From contig WBMV01003263.1 of NCBI GenBank assembly GCA_013396655.1, forward strand, positions 253,609 through 317,608: a DNA stretch of 64,000 bases, given 5' to 3'. Below are positions 48,431 to 62,882 of this stretch, piece by piece. Under the pieces are notes generated by a model. The model was not told where the DNA came from and searched no databases. It saw only the letters and a list, made by a program, of their open reading frames with translations. Positions within the stretch are counted from its first letter, which is position 1. Each line of letters begins with the position of its first letter. This DNA is from Campylorhamphus procurvoides. Its lineage: Eukaryota; Chordata; Aves; Passeriformes; Dendrocolaptidae. The position numbers and the translations under genes were made by a program.

Positions 48431-51020
48431 TGTATTAGCAGCTTGACTGTGCGTCCCTGAATGCTGAAGGGAATTTGCACTTCTCAGGTCCCTCAGACTC
48501 AAGCTAAATCATGGGTTTGATGTGAAGCTCTCCAAAAGCCTCCCATAGGAATAATGCAAAAGAGGGTTTGAATTCTCCTGTCTTAGGTAGCTGCCACTTG
48601 GCTGGATAAGATGCAAAAAATGTATACTCTCCCAGCTGTCAAATGAATTAAAAGCAGGAAGTGCATACTCAGCAAAACATAGAGTTGTCTTCAATAAGTC
48701 ATTGCAGGAAAGGTATATAAAAAGGAAAAAAAAAAAGGCAATTAGAAAAGAAAGTGTAACTAGGGAAAATAATTCCAGTTGCTATAGCATAATAGCTATA
48801 TGTGCTTGTATTATATTTTACTATTAGTTTGTTACTTAGTGTTGTATGTGAAGCAAATCCTGACTTCAAGAGAGGTGAGTAATTTTAGTGACCTGGCTTA
48901 AACTTGTGCCAGGACTAATCCATGGCAGTTCAGAGAGGGTCAAAGTTGCTCACTTTCAAGGCTAAACTAGTACTGGTCCTATGTAGAATATGAAGCTGAT
49001 CAGAAACCTGTAAAAGACAAGTATTCTTCCCAAAGGAGCTTTGAACTCCACACAGCACTTGTAGGAAGAAACAGATCCCTCCTGTTTACTCTGGAGTCCA
49101 TTTCTTAAATTTTGCAGGCAAATAATTTTGCAAGAGTTAGTGGGCAAGAGGACCCCCCATAACAACTGGAAAGCCCAAGGGGAGCCAAAGGGATAAGAGA
49201 ACAGGAGGTAAGTATGATGGGAGAGGGAGCCTGGGCACAAACAGCCTTTGTTTCATTATATGGAGCTCAGCTTCACTGTGAATGTTATGTCACCTTGCAC
49301 AAGGAGTGGTTGAAGGGGCTGAAAGCAGGGCAAATAGGATTAGTGGAACAGAACCTCTGCTCCTGTGGAGAACCTTCTCATCCACCTGCACAGATGTTCT
49401 GTGGAAGTCCCTTTACATCACTAGGAATCAGTCCTCTCTGTGGGCAGTTTAATATTCAAAGCTTTGTCTACTTGAAAGGTCCAGTTCAAGGTAGATCCCT
49501 CCCATGGTGGAAGAGGTTCCTTAGAAAACAATACTGAAATTGTAGCATTTTTTCAGTTAATCCCCAGTCCAGGTTTCCCAGTCAAGGCCCTCTCACGTCT
49601 CTGGCTCAGATTTGTCCAACCACAGATTAGTTTACAAGCTCCAGGATTTGAGTGTTTAGATAATCTTCAAATATTGCAAGTTCTCTGTGAGTAATCAAGC
49701 TGCTCATTCCAGGATGAAATAGCCTGTACCTGTGGGAAGTGTGGTGCTGTGCTTCCGCCCAGGAAAATAGAACTTTTTGGCCTCCTGCCAATCAATTTGC
49801 TGATGTAGCAGTCTGCACAAAGCTGTGGCCAGCTCTGAGCCATTACAGATGGATTCCACCAAAGTTTCCTGACTTTGTTTTTAATAGGTTTACAGGAAGA
49901 AAGAAAATTGTTTCAAGCAACTTTCACTTTTGCTTTTCCATAACTTAACACTGAGATTCCAATGGAAGTCAGTTTTGTGAGTTATAAGTATTAAACATTC
50001 ACTTCTCACTGGGTGAGAAATGGAGGTTTTCATCCTCACTTTGATAGATCATTCTCAATACAAACACAGCTCTACTTTTCTGGGCAATGTGCATCAATCA
50101 GCGTTGCGTCACTAAAAGTCTTGTCCTGTTTAGAGATTCTTAGTGTACCAAAGTCTGGATTTGAATTCACCCTTTCTGTGTCTCTGCTTTCTTTGGTTTG
50201 AGACAACTCATTTGTGGTGTTCCAGATTCAGTCAGGTTTCAAGTCTTTTGACAAGAAGGTGCTCCTTGGAGCCTTCATCTGCTGCTCAGTTCAGTCAGTA
50301 AAAGTGACAGGGTTGACTTCAGCAGATGCTGGATGAGATCTTGAGCATCTTTTGCACCATTATCTTTGGCGTCTACTGCACAGGGTGCGCAGCTTGCAGG
50401 CATTCCAGAGCTTCTGAATTTGCCCAGCATCTGCATTCCAGATAACCAAGTGCTCACTTCTTAAAAAAAAAAAAATAGAAAAAAAAATGGTGCCTATAAA
50501 CCGTCCTGGAAGTTTACATTACATCAAAGTTCAGAAGAATGCATAATTGTTTCATTCTGCTTCCAATCTTTCATGCACAGTTCTAGGTTATCCTTTCTGT
50601 TTTAGGAAAACGTGATAGGGGTGACATAAGACAACCTAGTAGACTGTGACAAAGCTAGTGTGCCCTTACAGAAAAAAACATCGTGTCTGTTTAATATTAG
50701 AGTTCAGCTTGCTAGTGAAAAATGTGTTGCGCACAGCATTTTATTTTTTGTGTGTGGGAAAATACAGTACAGATTTTGAAGTTTAAAAAAGTCTGGCAAA
50801 TTACAAATTAGGATAATAATTCATGGGGGTAATAAAATATCAGACTTTTATTGCACTATTGAGAAGGGCATTAAAAAGCATCTGGGAACTTGAGGTTTGG
50901 AAAGATGGGCTTTGAAAGACTTGGTGGGTTAAATATTAATGTAGAAAATATGGCATCTGTAAGTGCCTGGAAATATGCTAATAGGGCTTGATTCAGTGAA
51001 GGATTAAGCATTCCTTTGGG
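48431..51020. other. non-coding stretch, no gene recognised
   Basis: The stretch is ordinary CpG-poor DNA without credible exons. A-tracts occur at about 48727-48739 and 50463-50488. A plus-strand frame of 107 codons at 49214-49537 has no domain. Confidence 0.6.
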
Positions 51021-51129
51021 GTGCTGAGTGTCTCCAGGAGCTCCAGCTGACAAAGGGAGCTGAGGAACCTCTGAGTACTTCCAGGAGCTCCTGCTGACAA
51101 AGGGAGCTGAAGGACCTCAGTATCTCCTG
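51021..51129 (+). repeat. 47-base tandem duplication (two copies plus partial ends)
   Basis: CCAGGAGCTCC(A/T)GCTGACA begins at 51034 and again at 51081, and AAGGGAGCTGA follows in both, giving a period of 47. The sequence before the first copy (GCTGAGTGTCTCCAGG) and after the second resembles the unit's junction, suggesting partial outer copies. The copies differ at only a few sites, so the duplication is fairly recent. Confidence 0.9.
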
Positions 51130-54100
51130 AAAGCCTATGGTGCCTGAGAGAGCTGTGTTTATAAGGAACATGCCAAGAGCTTTTGGTGTCAACTAGGCCA
51201 GCCAAGGGGGCATGGCAAAGTGAGAGTCACCCACACAGCTGAAGTGCACAGCATTTTCCCAGGCCAGCCCGGGCCCCAGGGAGCCAAGAGCAAGCGGCAG
51301 AGTTACCCCATGCAACACTGGCTGGCTTGGGACTCTGGGCCAGGTCACTTGGGAAGCAGGGCTGAGGGAGGAAAGAAAGGCTGTGCATCTCCCAGCACCT
51401 GTGGTCTGGTACCCTCTGCTGCCAGGCTGGAGGCAATACCATCCCTCGTATCTGTGGTAAGCTGCAGGAACACTGTCCAGAAACACTGCTGTGCCCCAGC
51501 ATGGTGGAAATGGGAGATGTCTTCTTCTGGGGCCAGAAGAAAGAGGTCCTCACATTCTCCCCATTTCTTCTACCTCTGGGTAGCAGCAACAGTTATCCTT
51601 CCAAAAAGCCTTCTTGTCTTTTTACCTTAATTTTAGTTTTATTTTTCAGTCTGTTGTTTGTTTAGACGCAGTGGTCTCGGGAGAACTGAAGTCCTCACTC
51701 ATCAGCCTTTTATTGTTTATGGTGAGGAAACCAGCCCTTGTTAGCAATGGAAACCTCCAGAGGCATGTGCTTTTCATGCTGTTTTTCAACACAGGGAACC
51801 AGTCTGTGTGACTTACTGTCCTTTTGAAGATGCTGTGAGTGCAAGGGAATTTGGTAAATTTGGACAAGTCATCTTTCTGCTTCAGCCACCACTTCCTACC
51901 TTCAACGGGGCTGCCACGGCTTTTCACCTTGCTCCAGCAGTGGCAGGTTGCCAATCCAGTGATGAGGGCTGCACTCAGCCCTTGAAACACCTTGATTTCG
52001 TTTACATTATTATTTTTAATACCAATCTCTTACTCTCTCCACACACCTATACGGTCTGTAGATTGCTGGAGGACTTACTGCACCATGTGCTCCACATAGT
52101 CTACGTGCAGAAGCAGAGCTGTGATGGTGCACAGGGGTGATGGGCCACCCAGGAGCCAGGAGTGCAGTGCTGTCCCTCTCTCAGCCATCCAGGGGTGTCA
52201 GCACTGTCAGCACAAGGTGCTGGAAGAGCCTTGGTGGTGCCATGGGCCTTTGTTAGCACTTGTCACAGAGCGGAGCTGTGAGGGGTCTGCATATTGCCTT
52301 TTCTGAGACAGAACAAATATGTCTCAGCTTTCTGGCATTGATTTTTGACAAAGGATTCAAGAAGCTGCAGCTGTGTTGGCTCATACCCTTCCCCCACTTT
52401 ATTACAATGCGTGTTGTTCTGAAATACTCAATTCAGCTATAAACAATCTACTCTATCAACAACATGCTTTTGCACTTTTTGAAATGGTGCTTTGAGGCAG
52501 ATAAATGAAAGTAAGTATGGCAGCTTGCCAGTAAAAATCCTGCAAACTGTATCATCACAGGGGCACTGACTAAGACAGCACATTATTTTATTTACTGTGG
52601 AAACTGAAAATCCATTTCTGCCCATACAATAGCTGTTTATTTCATCTTTGCTTCATGTTTGTTCTAATCCTTCTTGACACTTCTAGATAGTAATGGTTCA
52701 CAAGCTGTTCAGATCAGTGCTCACAGGGCTCCATCAACCAGCATTTTTTTCTGGTTTTAGAAGTCGAGCACCCTCTTTGCTGGTGTTTGCCCACTGGCCA
52801 ACAGCAAGGGAACCTGTCCAAGCCCTTGGACACAGGCAAAGTATTGGGGAGGTCCTACAACTCCCTCCATCTGTCCCCTGGGCTAATCTAGCATATTCAC
52901 CTCTACCAGCCAAGCTGTACACAGAAGCTTTTGTTGTGAATGCATTACAGTGGGCTGACCTGGACAAAGGAGTTCCTCAGAATTTGAGTTTTTCTTTCTA
53001 GGCACTCAGTCTGTCAGATGTTTCCACTGTCAGCTATATAAGTTACATCATGCATCCCATACTAGAAAAACTGATCTTGAGATGCAGAAAGCTGAGGTGA
53101 CAGGGTGGCCAGTACATTCCTGCTCAGACCTGCTGGATTCAGATTAGCCTTGGTGATTTCTTAATCCGGGCAATGTGTCCTCTGACAGTGTGATGGCCTG
53201 TTCTTCAGCTCCCACTCTGGTAGAGCAACTCCTCCAGCATCACTCATCACAATGGCTTGGAGACGGGAGAAAACCAGGCTGGGGAAGAATGTTGAAACCA
53301 TTTCCAAAACCTCTGGAGGGAAAATGAGTAATATTTTGTTTTCCTGAATGGTTTCACTGAAATTTAGAGAAAATCATTGCAGTTGAAAGATCGCAGTTTT
53401 TGTTGTTCTGTTCTTTCTTTTCTATTTGTTTTCACATGCTTCTTTTTGGATATCCTTCCTCCTTTTTATCTCCAGCTTCTCTGTTGTTACCCCCTTTTCC
53501 CATACCTCACCACAGAGAGGTGCAGAAACAGTGACAGTGAAAGAACAAATATAATAAAGAAAAAAAAACATTTCAAATGTTCTTTTCAAGATCCAGAGAA
53601 AAGAGTTTTTTGTTGACTTTCAGATCTTAATGATGGCATTTTATGACCAAAAATCATCTGAAAATATTCTAAGGAACTGTATTTAAGTCATGTTTGGTTA
53701 CCTAGCTATTTCTATGGAGTTCTCTTTTATCCTTTTGCCTAGCCAAAGGACCTACCAAATTAATTTCCATTTTAACCCATCATGCTGAATGGTCAGGAAA
53801 CTCATGAAGAGCCTTTCATGCTGTGTTGTTGGCCATCTTTCATAAGCTTATCCAGAGTACAGTCTCTTCCTATGTCCTCTTCTTGTCTTTGAGAGTGTTT
53901 TTTAAAGTATAATAGTGTTTCATGCATGAATATGTTCTTTTTGCTGATTATGTATATTCTACATTCGTGGTTACTGGAGAAAAAGCACTTGTATTGAAAG
54001 AGATGCACCAGAGCTCAAATAGCAGCTGAAGCATCTCTGTATCCCAATGCAGGGGAAACAGGGAACTTTGTGATATTTGGAAAACCCACTGAATAAACAA

Positions 54101-57100
54101 AATGAAACAAAACAAAACACTTTTAAAGCCACCATCCATGGCCCACAGACAGAATCTCTTTGATGCTTACAGTAGAGCTGAGAGTCACAAGCAGAGAGGG
54201 CTGGTAACAGTCCTGTTGTGCCCCTGAGGCAGTGCTAATGAGCAGTTGGCAGTGGGAAGGCAAGAAGGTTGTGTACCACATGAGACTAGGTTGCTGAGCT
54301 GGGGCAGGACAGCCTCTAGCAGAAGAGGGATGGCTGAAGATGAATTAGTAGGAATTACTCTGTTTGGAGAGAGGTGTTCCTTTAAATCTGAGGATTTGGC
54401 CCTGGTTTTACATGTTTCTTCTGAGTTCCAAGCAAAAATTGCTAATGCAATTTTCCATTTGAGAATAACCTGCAACCTGAACATGCAGGATTGCTGAGCA
54501 TTTTCAAATGGCTGCAGGCAGATAGGTAGGTGCTGTTCTTCATTCTGACAAATTCAGAATATAACCAAGTGCCTGCATTCTCCCTGGTTTATCTTACCTT
54601 GAATCTATTCCAAATAAACTAGAACTGACAATTACACACATGCACTGTACACTTGAGACCCACAGGTGTACTTGCATATGAGCCTAAGGGACTGAAATAC
54701 ATGTCTTTGATTAATTTTCATGGTAAGGTGTCCAAATCTCTTACTCAGCCTTGCAGTGCTCACCTATAAGTCTCAGCCATACTCCATATTGGTAGCCCTT
54801 CACATTTTTATCTCACCGAAAAAATTACTGATCTCTGTTTTCAGCCCGCCATGCCCCAGATCTAAAAGAAATGGCCCTTCCTTTCTGTGTAGATGTTTTC
54901 CTGGAGTGTCCCTGATGGTACAAGGTATGTGCAAAATTTTGGGTATACTCATTTGTGAAAAATTGTGAGCCACTAAAACATCCCCGAAACAAACTCTGTA
55001 GGGAAGTCTGGAGGCAGTCTGCCCATCCTGGGTGCTGCTGGGAGTGGCAGCAAAGTAGAGCAAAAAATTTCAGCAAATGGAGGAGTTCACTTTTTATATT
55101 AGTTGACCTGAGAAACCCAGCAGAAAGCAGAGAAAGTAGGTTCTCCTACATCACACAACACTTAACATTTCCCCTCATAATGTAATAGGGTTGAGAGAGC
55201 TTCCACAGCAATGTGATCCTTAAAGAGAAACAGAAATAGCAAAAAAGCAGTGGATGTTGTAAGGTGTCAGTGTAAGCAGCAAATCCATGTCACTTCTGCC
55301 CTTCCACAGTATTCCATGTCCCTTTGGATCAGAGCTGGTGAACGGCTACTACCTATCTTTCTGTTCAAATATGCAGGAATCTACCACTGGACATTCCCAT
55401 AATAAAATGTTTGATTCTTCTCCCTTTCTTTTGTTTGCTTTCCATTTTCCTATTGCTTGTTTCTTGTCTGGAATGTCCAATGCCTTATTAAGCAGCAGTA
55501 ATTCTACCAAACTACACATGTTCTGTCTCTCAGTTCCTGCACAGTGCAGTGTGGCCATCCTGGCACCGGTGGAGGGACCCCTCTCACAGTCCTTTCAGCT
55601 CTTTACTCCTCAGGAAAGATTCAAGCCCTCGCTGGTACCTCTTCTGGTCGGAAACCTATTGGTGCTGATTTATGAGGGAAGTGAGGCCTCAGTGTGGGCA
55701 GGAAGAAGAGGCAGAGCAGTCATATGCACTGTGCGCTCCATTGAAACTTCCCTTTGCTCAGCCAGCCCAGGAGAAGCCCAGAGGGCACTTCTGCCCTGAC
55801 CTGAGCTCGCAGCACTGGGAAGTGCACTCTGGGGAAAGTGCTCATGCTCCTGGGCAGTCCCTCTCAGCCAGGAGGTGCTTGCTCACTCCACTTGCTTGTA
55901 AGGTAGGACCTTACCCCTGTAAAAGAAGAGGCTTTTGGCCTTACAGGTGTCTCAGAGGCTTGGGACCAGAGCTGCAGGTTCCCCTCACAGGCATGCTCTT
56001 AGGAGAGGTATCACCCATGAATGGGGTGATGTAAGGGGTGTGTTCTGGGTGCCCTTGGACCCAAAAGAGGACATCTGACATCCCTTTGAGGGAATGACAG
56101 TCAATGATACTAGTTAATATAAATCAGGAAGAAATTTTTTTTGGGGAAAGCAAGGTAAATTTAACCCAGCTGTCCTCCATTCCTCCAAAAAGTAATTGTT
56201 CTCTCAGCCTGAGTGGGAATTTGCTACCATGCAACAGATACCAAATGTAACTGCTGAGGGAGAAAGCAGGTGGAGAGATTAGACATGCCTGGTGCTGACA
56301 GATAGCATGTTTGTGTCTAATACATTGGAGAAATTGTTCAGGAACAATTCAGCCATGTGAAAATGTGACCCTTGTAATATTGCCAAGGTCAGAAAAACCT
56401 AAGAAGATACGCTGAGTATGTGCTGGTCCTGCAAGGAAAAACCATCTAGAGGCAGTGTGGTCATGTTGGGAAGGCAGTTTTCCATCAGGGTCCCACGGGG
56501 ACAGAGATGGGGAGAGGACTCCTGCTGCTTTTATCTATTCTTGCTGCTCATGAGGAAAAGTCCTGTATCAAGATCCAAACCTGCTCAAGCCCACCTGGCT
56601 GTTGGGTCTTTAATCATGTCTAGCTAAATCTTAAAAACCATGCTGCTCTAGAGAGGTTGATGATACCTGTGGGAGGGAGCTGAGTGTCTCATGGGTCTTC
56701 TTTCCATGCTGTCTTCTTTTCCTTTTGCTCTGTTTTGAAACTAAAGAGGTTTAATTACCTGTTTCCTCCCTTCTCATCCAGACCATCTTGGGGAAGAAGG
56801 GAACATGGCTCTTCCTACCTGTGAACATGTCCCTGCCTGGAAAGTCCTTCTGCGAACACATAAGATGTGTGTGAGCATTTCGGGGCAATCCTGGGTGCAG
56901 CAGATACAGAGAAAATGACAGTTGCTTTTATGGAAACATCACAGACATACAGGCAAGAACATTGCTGCTCTGGAGTCCTCCCCTTCATTTCTCTAAAGGT
57001 TTGATGTGAAAGACCAGTCCTATACCTGCTAGAAGATCTAGGCTGAAGGGAAGTAATAGCCAACTGCTCTTCCCAGGCAACTAAGAAATGCTGTGGGTTA

Positions 57101-57300
57101 GATCCCCATCATGCCCTGGCCAAGTGAGCTGGGCACAGACACCCAACAGGCCCAGGCCTGTAAGCAGGGGGAAATGGAAGAGGCAAATAGTTTAGGGTTG
57201 GTGCAGGCAATTTTCAGTGCCAGCTTGGCATTCCATTGCTCTCTTGGTAGCGTCAGAGGAGATGTTTTCAGGGAAGGCAGCTCTGGAGATTGTTTGAGTC
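51130..57300. other. non-coding stretch, no gene recognised
   Basis: No gene is supported. A GC-richer block at about 51230-51560 has overlapping frames up to 136 codons on both strands, and 55287-55799 has a 170-codon plus-strand frame. Both lack domains, and their products are rich in Ser, Pro, Leu and Cys, as expected from chance. AAAC-type short repeats occur near 54100-54120. Confidence 0.55.
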
Positions 57301-57480
57301 TCTGTGAAGGAGGGGAAAAAAGATGAACTTGCAAAAAGTTAATTAAAACTCTTCTGATTATGAGGTGGAATTTAATACTTTAAAAAATGCAGTGTGACAC
57401 AGTGCAGCACTGCAGCTGAATTAATCATGAATGAGGATAGTAATTTTTAATTTTTGTGTGCTTGAGAAAAACACTCAACA
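57301..57480. promoter_or_regulatory. homeodomain-motif-rich AT block (candidate)
   Basis: TTAATTAA at 57339-57346, TGATTA at about 57355, AATTTAATA at about 57370, and GAATTAATCATGAATGAGG at 57418-57436 lie within 100 bases. They flank a CAGTGCAGCACTGCAGC segment. TAAT cores are the binding sites of most homeodomain factors, and this density resembles developmental enhancers of vertebrate gene deserts. AT-rich DNA produces such words by chance, so this is weak without conservation. Confidence 0.2.
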
Positions 57481-60400
57481 GATTTGACAATTAGAGCAGG
57501 GTAACAGCATTGCATGGCACAATGTGAAGTAGTTTTTCCCAGTGGTTTTTGAGAGGGAGCTAAACAGATGTGCTCAAATATTTACAAGTGCACAATATTC
57601 ACATGCTTTTCAAATGCTGACCCTGCTGATTCGCAAAAGTCTGCCTCAATCTGGAGACCAGCTACTGTGGTGACACAGGCTATTTATCATAGGTAACACA
57701 GCGGCACTGCCGCCAGCTCCCCGTGTGCTTGTGTGCACAGTTATCTCCTGCTTTACTGACAGTGATACACCACCTCAGCAACTCACCTGTAGCACCAGTT
57801 TGTCCCAGTGCAGTTCTGGCAGCAAACTGAGCCCTGCTGGCTCAGCCCCAGCCTGTGGGGTAGGAATGGTTACTCTGCCACACCGCACCAAATTGATTTC
57901 AGCCACAGCAATAAAAATGAGAGTAGTTCAGTTGAAGTGTCCCAAGGACAAAGCACTTCTGTAAGGGTCTAATATTACATGTTTACACTGTGTAATTCAA
58001 CAGGGTTAGCCATCAATTATCTGCATCAAAGTGACCACCCAGAGACCCAGTGTATTTGGCCTCGTCTGTCACTTGGCTGTCCCCTGTCACACCTCAATTA
58101 AGAGCTGAGGATGCCAGCTAACATTGTCCATATCACCAGCAGTGATGTTTCATTGTCTTTTCTTCCTCAAAAGGAGCCCAAAGAAAAGTCAGGTTTGTTC
58201 AGCATGAACCGTAGCTGGGGAGGATTCAGGTAAGCCAGATGGCAATGTCAGTGATGAATGGCACAGATACTGTGGGGCTATGCCTGAATATCCTGACTGG
58301 GAAAGCTGAGCTGCACTGTACCTCACTGAAATATTGACTATTGCAGCAGTTGCTTTACACTGTTCAATTGGCTGTGTAATTGCTTTCACAAATTAAACAA
58401 AAACAATGGTGAAAATATGTAAAATGTCACCTGGACTGAATTGTGGTTCAGATCCCCAGTGAAAATGAGTTTGGCAGCCTCCCCTCACTTCTAATCTGCT
58501 TGATTTCAGCCTGAACGCCTCTCTGCTCTCAAGCCTAGGTTGGTGTTGCAGGTCAGGCTTTAAATGTGCTGTGTGAGAAGCCCTGCTTATCTTGCTCAAG
58601 CCAGGATAATTAGTGCCCCATTTGTTTTCAAGCCATACCACTGGTTCCATGCCTTGTATACTTTTTGTTTTGCTGTGTCTGCTCTCTTGGGTTTCTTTAC
58701 TTTGACAAGCAAACATGCAGTGGTACACTTTTCTCTTGAGCTTCCATTTCTTTTTCTTTAGTATTTAGCCTTGTATATGTGATAACCATTCACTTAGTGA
58801 AGACAACCGAGGTAATGAGAAGTGGACAATCTCCACTTGCAGATTTACAAGTCAACAGGTCCCATCTGTGCTGACCTCTCCTCAAGAAGCTCAGTGTCCC
58901 AGACAGCACGAAGTCAGACAGGGTGAACAGCATGCCCAGCTCTTGCCTCTCCCTCCCTGCTCCACCATGATCCTCAGAGAGCAGTTAGAGGGAATTAGCC
59001 AAATGGGATTCTCCTCATTCTCCCGTGTCTCAAGCAACCTGGCACACCTGCCTTGCAGTTTCTTTTCACTGCACTTTTGGGGGGCTGCACTTTGCTCCAA
59101 ATACTCTCCTTTTCTGGTATGTTTGTGTTACTGATGCAGCAACCTGTGTTTAGGAGCAGTGCACAGCTGCTGCATCTGAGGAAGTGCATCAAAAGACACT
59201 ACCGTGGACCTGAAGATAGGAACTGCAAATTCTATGATGCATCTTATGGGTTTTCAGGAACAGAGATTGGTTCATTCCTTCTTGAGTGGGGAGACTGGTA
59301 AACTCTGCACTCTGAGTCCCCATGGAAATTAGTATTCTAACATTGCCTTCGCCAGTAGGTATGAAGACCTTTAGACAGTATTAACCACTGTCTGATCCTG
59401 GAGCCACTGAGTGGCTGGGTTATCTCTTCTATCCGTTTAGGCTGGAGAGCTCTTTTAAAGTACCAAATGAAAGATGGCTCTGTTTCAGCCACATTCTCAA
59501 AAGCCAACATGCTTTAGATGCCAGTTACTGTGTATCCTGAAAAGAACGGGCAGTTGTGACTTAGATGTCTTGGTTTTGGTTGACAGTGCCTCATCTAGAA
59601 AAGAAAATGAGATCTCTGCATTCAGCCTGAGGAGCAGAGTAACCCAGCTAGTTATAGTATAATATTCATTCTCCATGAAACTTGGAAAGTTTCCGTACCA
59701 GTGAGAAGCTGGATTGCCACAGCTGGAATCACCATCAGGCAGTCAGAGAGATACAGTGTGTTCTATCAGGCATGCTGGAGGAGCCCATGTTTCTCATCAG
59801 ATAAATGCAGTAGTGCTTTTTAATACTTTTTAATAGTTTACAAAATTATGATAAGCTCTGCAAGGCCATTTAAAATGGATAATCTTCAAGTGGTATTAAG
59901 GATTAAAATGGGTCTGCCTTGTATGCCTTAATGGGCCCCTCACAGACTGTTCAACATTATCAAAAGGTGATTTTAAGAGCCTGTAATAAATATGTTCCTT
60001 TGGGGAAGATTAGAAAACAGGGTGGGATTTGCCATCCTTCTGCTACCTCCAAATTGCTGTGCTTTAACCGAATTAATTACAGTGTGTCTGTCTTGAACTC
60101 CAGAGTGCCAGTTCACTTCTGATCTTTTCCTCAGTAAAGAGGTTTGTCCTTAGGGGGAAATGTTTGCTCCAAGAGCCAGGGCTGTTTAGTATTTGATTAT
60201 CAGCCTAGGACAAATTAGTCAGATAAGGCTCCAGCTTTGTGAACACTTACGTGCATGTTTAACCTTCCATTCCTGAGGACTCCTTTAGACTTCAAAGTGC
60301 AATAAAATAAAGTGTGCCTGCAGAAATCTTTTGGGGACCAGGGACTTTAAGAGTTAGTTATTCTCAAACCAGAAGTGAATGACTTAATTCAGAAAGTTTT

Positions 60401-62847
60401 CCTTGTGCAAGCTGTGCTTTTCCTTTTCTAGTGTCCAACCTTGTCTTTGTTGCAAACATAGCTTTCATCCACACCACTGCCAAGGGCTGGGCCAGAAATT
60501 ACTGGGGGATTTGAGTGCATAAGTAAAACTGGATAAAATTACAGAAATTATCTTCCCTAACCATTAATTTGTCATTTCACACTTTTCTATATTGACAAGG
60601 TTCATGTCCTCGGGCAACCAAGTTCTCAGAGTGGTACAAAACCCACAATAATAATCCTTCTCTGTCAACTTTCTGAGGTTACGCTTTATATATCGATTCC
60701 ATTGTAGATCAGTTAAAGGATTTAAGGTACGGTTATGAAACTTGAACATTTCATAAAATGTTGAAGGTTGAACAATTTCTCATGGAGCCCAGAAGAAAAC
60801 TTCTCATAACACTTACTGTCAGTGTCCTGCCAGCAATGTGCTTACTGCTATTTTTGTCTGTCTAAAATGAACACACTGGAATTTATTGATTTGTTGAAAA
60901 TTAACAGTTTAGGAGCACAAAGTGGTTTCTTTTGGTTTTACCAAATCTCTTTGATCTTTACGGTTTCTGAAGTAGGCTTTTACCCCCTTGGTTCCTCTGC
61001 CCCTAAGCTTTGTGCTTTGGAGTCGACAGTCCCAGAGCTTTCATCCTGACTGACTTTCCATTATTTTCCTTGCTGAGATACTGAGAACCCATTAAGAAGT
61101 GGGATGGTCTGTGTTTTTGTGAATCTTGAGTGTGATTTGGAGGCCTCAGTTCAGGCAAAGAGCCTTCAAAAGTCACAATACTCTCTGTATATTACCAAAG
61201 GATTTTGTATAACTGTAAGCTTCCCACAGTGATGTGTGTGTGAACCCAGAAAACTCCACACTTTGCTCTAGCCATCTTTCTTGACTGACAGGCTATTTTA
61301 AGTTATTGTCACCCAAACAGATTTTGTGCACAGGATATTAATTTTCTTAATTTGCTTAACCATATGATTGCAAAATATCAATATGTAATACAAGAGCAAA
61401 AAAACATTAATATAGTAATTTGTATTAACCCCACAATATGATGATATGAGAAATTGCCATCTGTGTATCCAACTCACACTGGTTTTGACCAAAATATATT
61501 GTAAGTAATGTTTAGGGACTAGAAAATGTATTGAATTGGTCCGGCGATGGTTAATTTCAGGGAATAGCTGAGGAAGGGTCAAAGGAAGGGTTCATGGGTC
61601 TGCAAACCTGCTAACTCCCTGCTGCCAGGGGTGTTCCCAGTTGGTTGGGGTTCCCAGTGCACACAGCAAGCAGAGCACACAGTCAGGTTGGGCAACACCC
61701 CTGTCCCAGCTGTGGCTACACTCGCTGTTTTTGTTGTGACTGCCTCCAGGTATGTCGTTCCAGTTTAACTGAGCCCAAGGACACACAGTTCCTAAATTTC
61801 AGATTGTAGTTTTCAGGTCTGTGATCAGTGCTTAAACTCTGATTCTGAGGTTAATCTTTGACTCAAGAAATTGAGTCCTGTTACCATTCACACCCTTAAT
61901 CCTGTTTTAAGGCATCAGTCTAACATCCACCTAATGAAAATGCTAAAGCAGATATTTGACTTGCAGCACATGAAAAATCCTGTACCAACATTTAAAGGCT
62001 GAAACCTTTTAGATCTGAGCATAAGCTGGAAAAGTCCAATGAGGTATGTACTGCTTTTACTTTTACCCTACAGGACAGTGGTTTTTTTGCCTGCAGGACC
62101 ATGCTGGATGACTGAAAGCATGTGTGGAATCTGGAACATTTATGGTGCAAACATCATTTCAGCATTCTCCTACGCAAGAGATGATGAAACTTCCTAAGAT
62201 GAGAGCATATGTAAATATGTGGTATGTATCAGCTAGGAAAACAGATGAAGCACTGTTGTTTTTAGAAGCTCCAGATGATGGCCATGATCCCGTAATGAGA
62301 TTATTGTGAGCAGAGACACAAACCAGTCCAACTAATTCTTGCTCTGCAGATCTACTGCAGGACTGGGATCTAACTCTGCACTGCTACCGATACCAGCCAT
62401 GATTCAGGAGAACTGAGCAAAGCCAAAGAAAAGCTGAACCTGTCACCCTAACAGAGGTGGAAAGACATCAGAAGAACAGGAACCCTGCCATCTATGCTGA
62501 GGCAATACTTGTTCAATTAGGCATGTTCTGGCTGGATGGCAATAGCCTGTATGTCAGTGTGCAAAATCCCTGGCTTTCTGCTGGCCTCTGCATATAATTA
62601 GCTGTCTTAAAATCCCTCAGATGAGGAGAGTGGGTCCATTCCTTCCTGACCATTGAGGGTCACTTCAACAATCCTTTTGGAGTTATTTTGTCTGCAGAAA
62701 ACATGGAGATCAGCATATGCCAATGCCGAGTCTGGCACCATGGTCACAGAAAAGGAGGTGCTCTTCTTCTGTCTGGTACATGTCCCCCCACTTCAGGTGA
62801 AAACTCTAAGCTGGCTATTAGCAAACGTGTTCTTTTGCAGAAGTAGT
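57481..62847. other. non-coding stretch, no gene recognised
   Basis: I find no gene, RNA or recognised repeat. A minus-strand frame of 61 codons at 60564-60749 is hydrophilic and carries four CpGs in AT-rich DNA, but has no clear splice context. The remainder is ordinary. Confidence 0.55.
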
Positions 62848-62882
62848 ACATATATGTGTATATATATATATATATATATGTA
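62848..62882. repeat. TA dinucleotide microsatellite
   Basis: An almost pure alternating TA/TG tract reads ACATATATGTGTA and then about ten uninterrupted TA units to 62879. It is likely length-polymorphic and able to extrude as a hairpin. Confidence 0.95.

Noticed and set aside
48277..48480. Minus-strand ORF with a repeated YRKHVQLHY-like pattern
   Set aside because: The pattern comes from a 33-base tandem duplication whose period happens to be divisible by three; there is no other coding evidence.
55287..55799. 170-codon plus-strand ORF
   Set aside because: Low-information Ser/Leu/Pro/Cys-rich product, no domain, and a competing overlapping frame downstream; probably chance.
60564..60749. 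61-codon minus-strand ORF with four CpGs
   Set aside because: The peptide looks plausible, but no good acceptor or donor brackets it and no family is recognised. It is more likely a conserved non-coding segment or chance.
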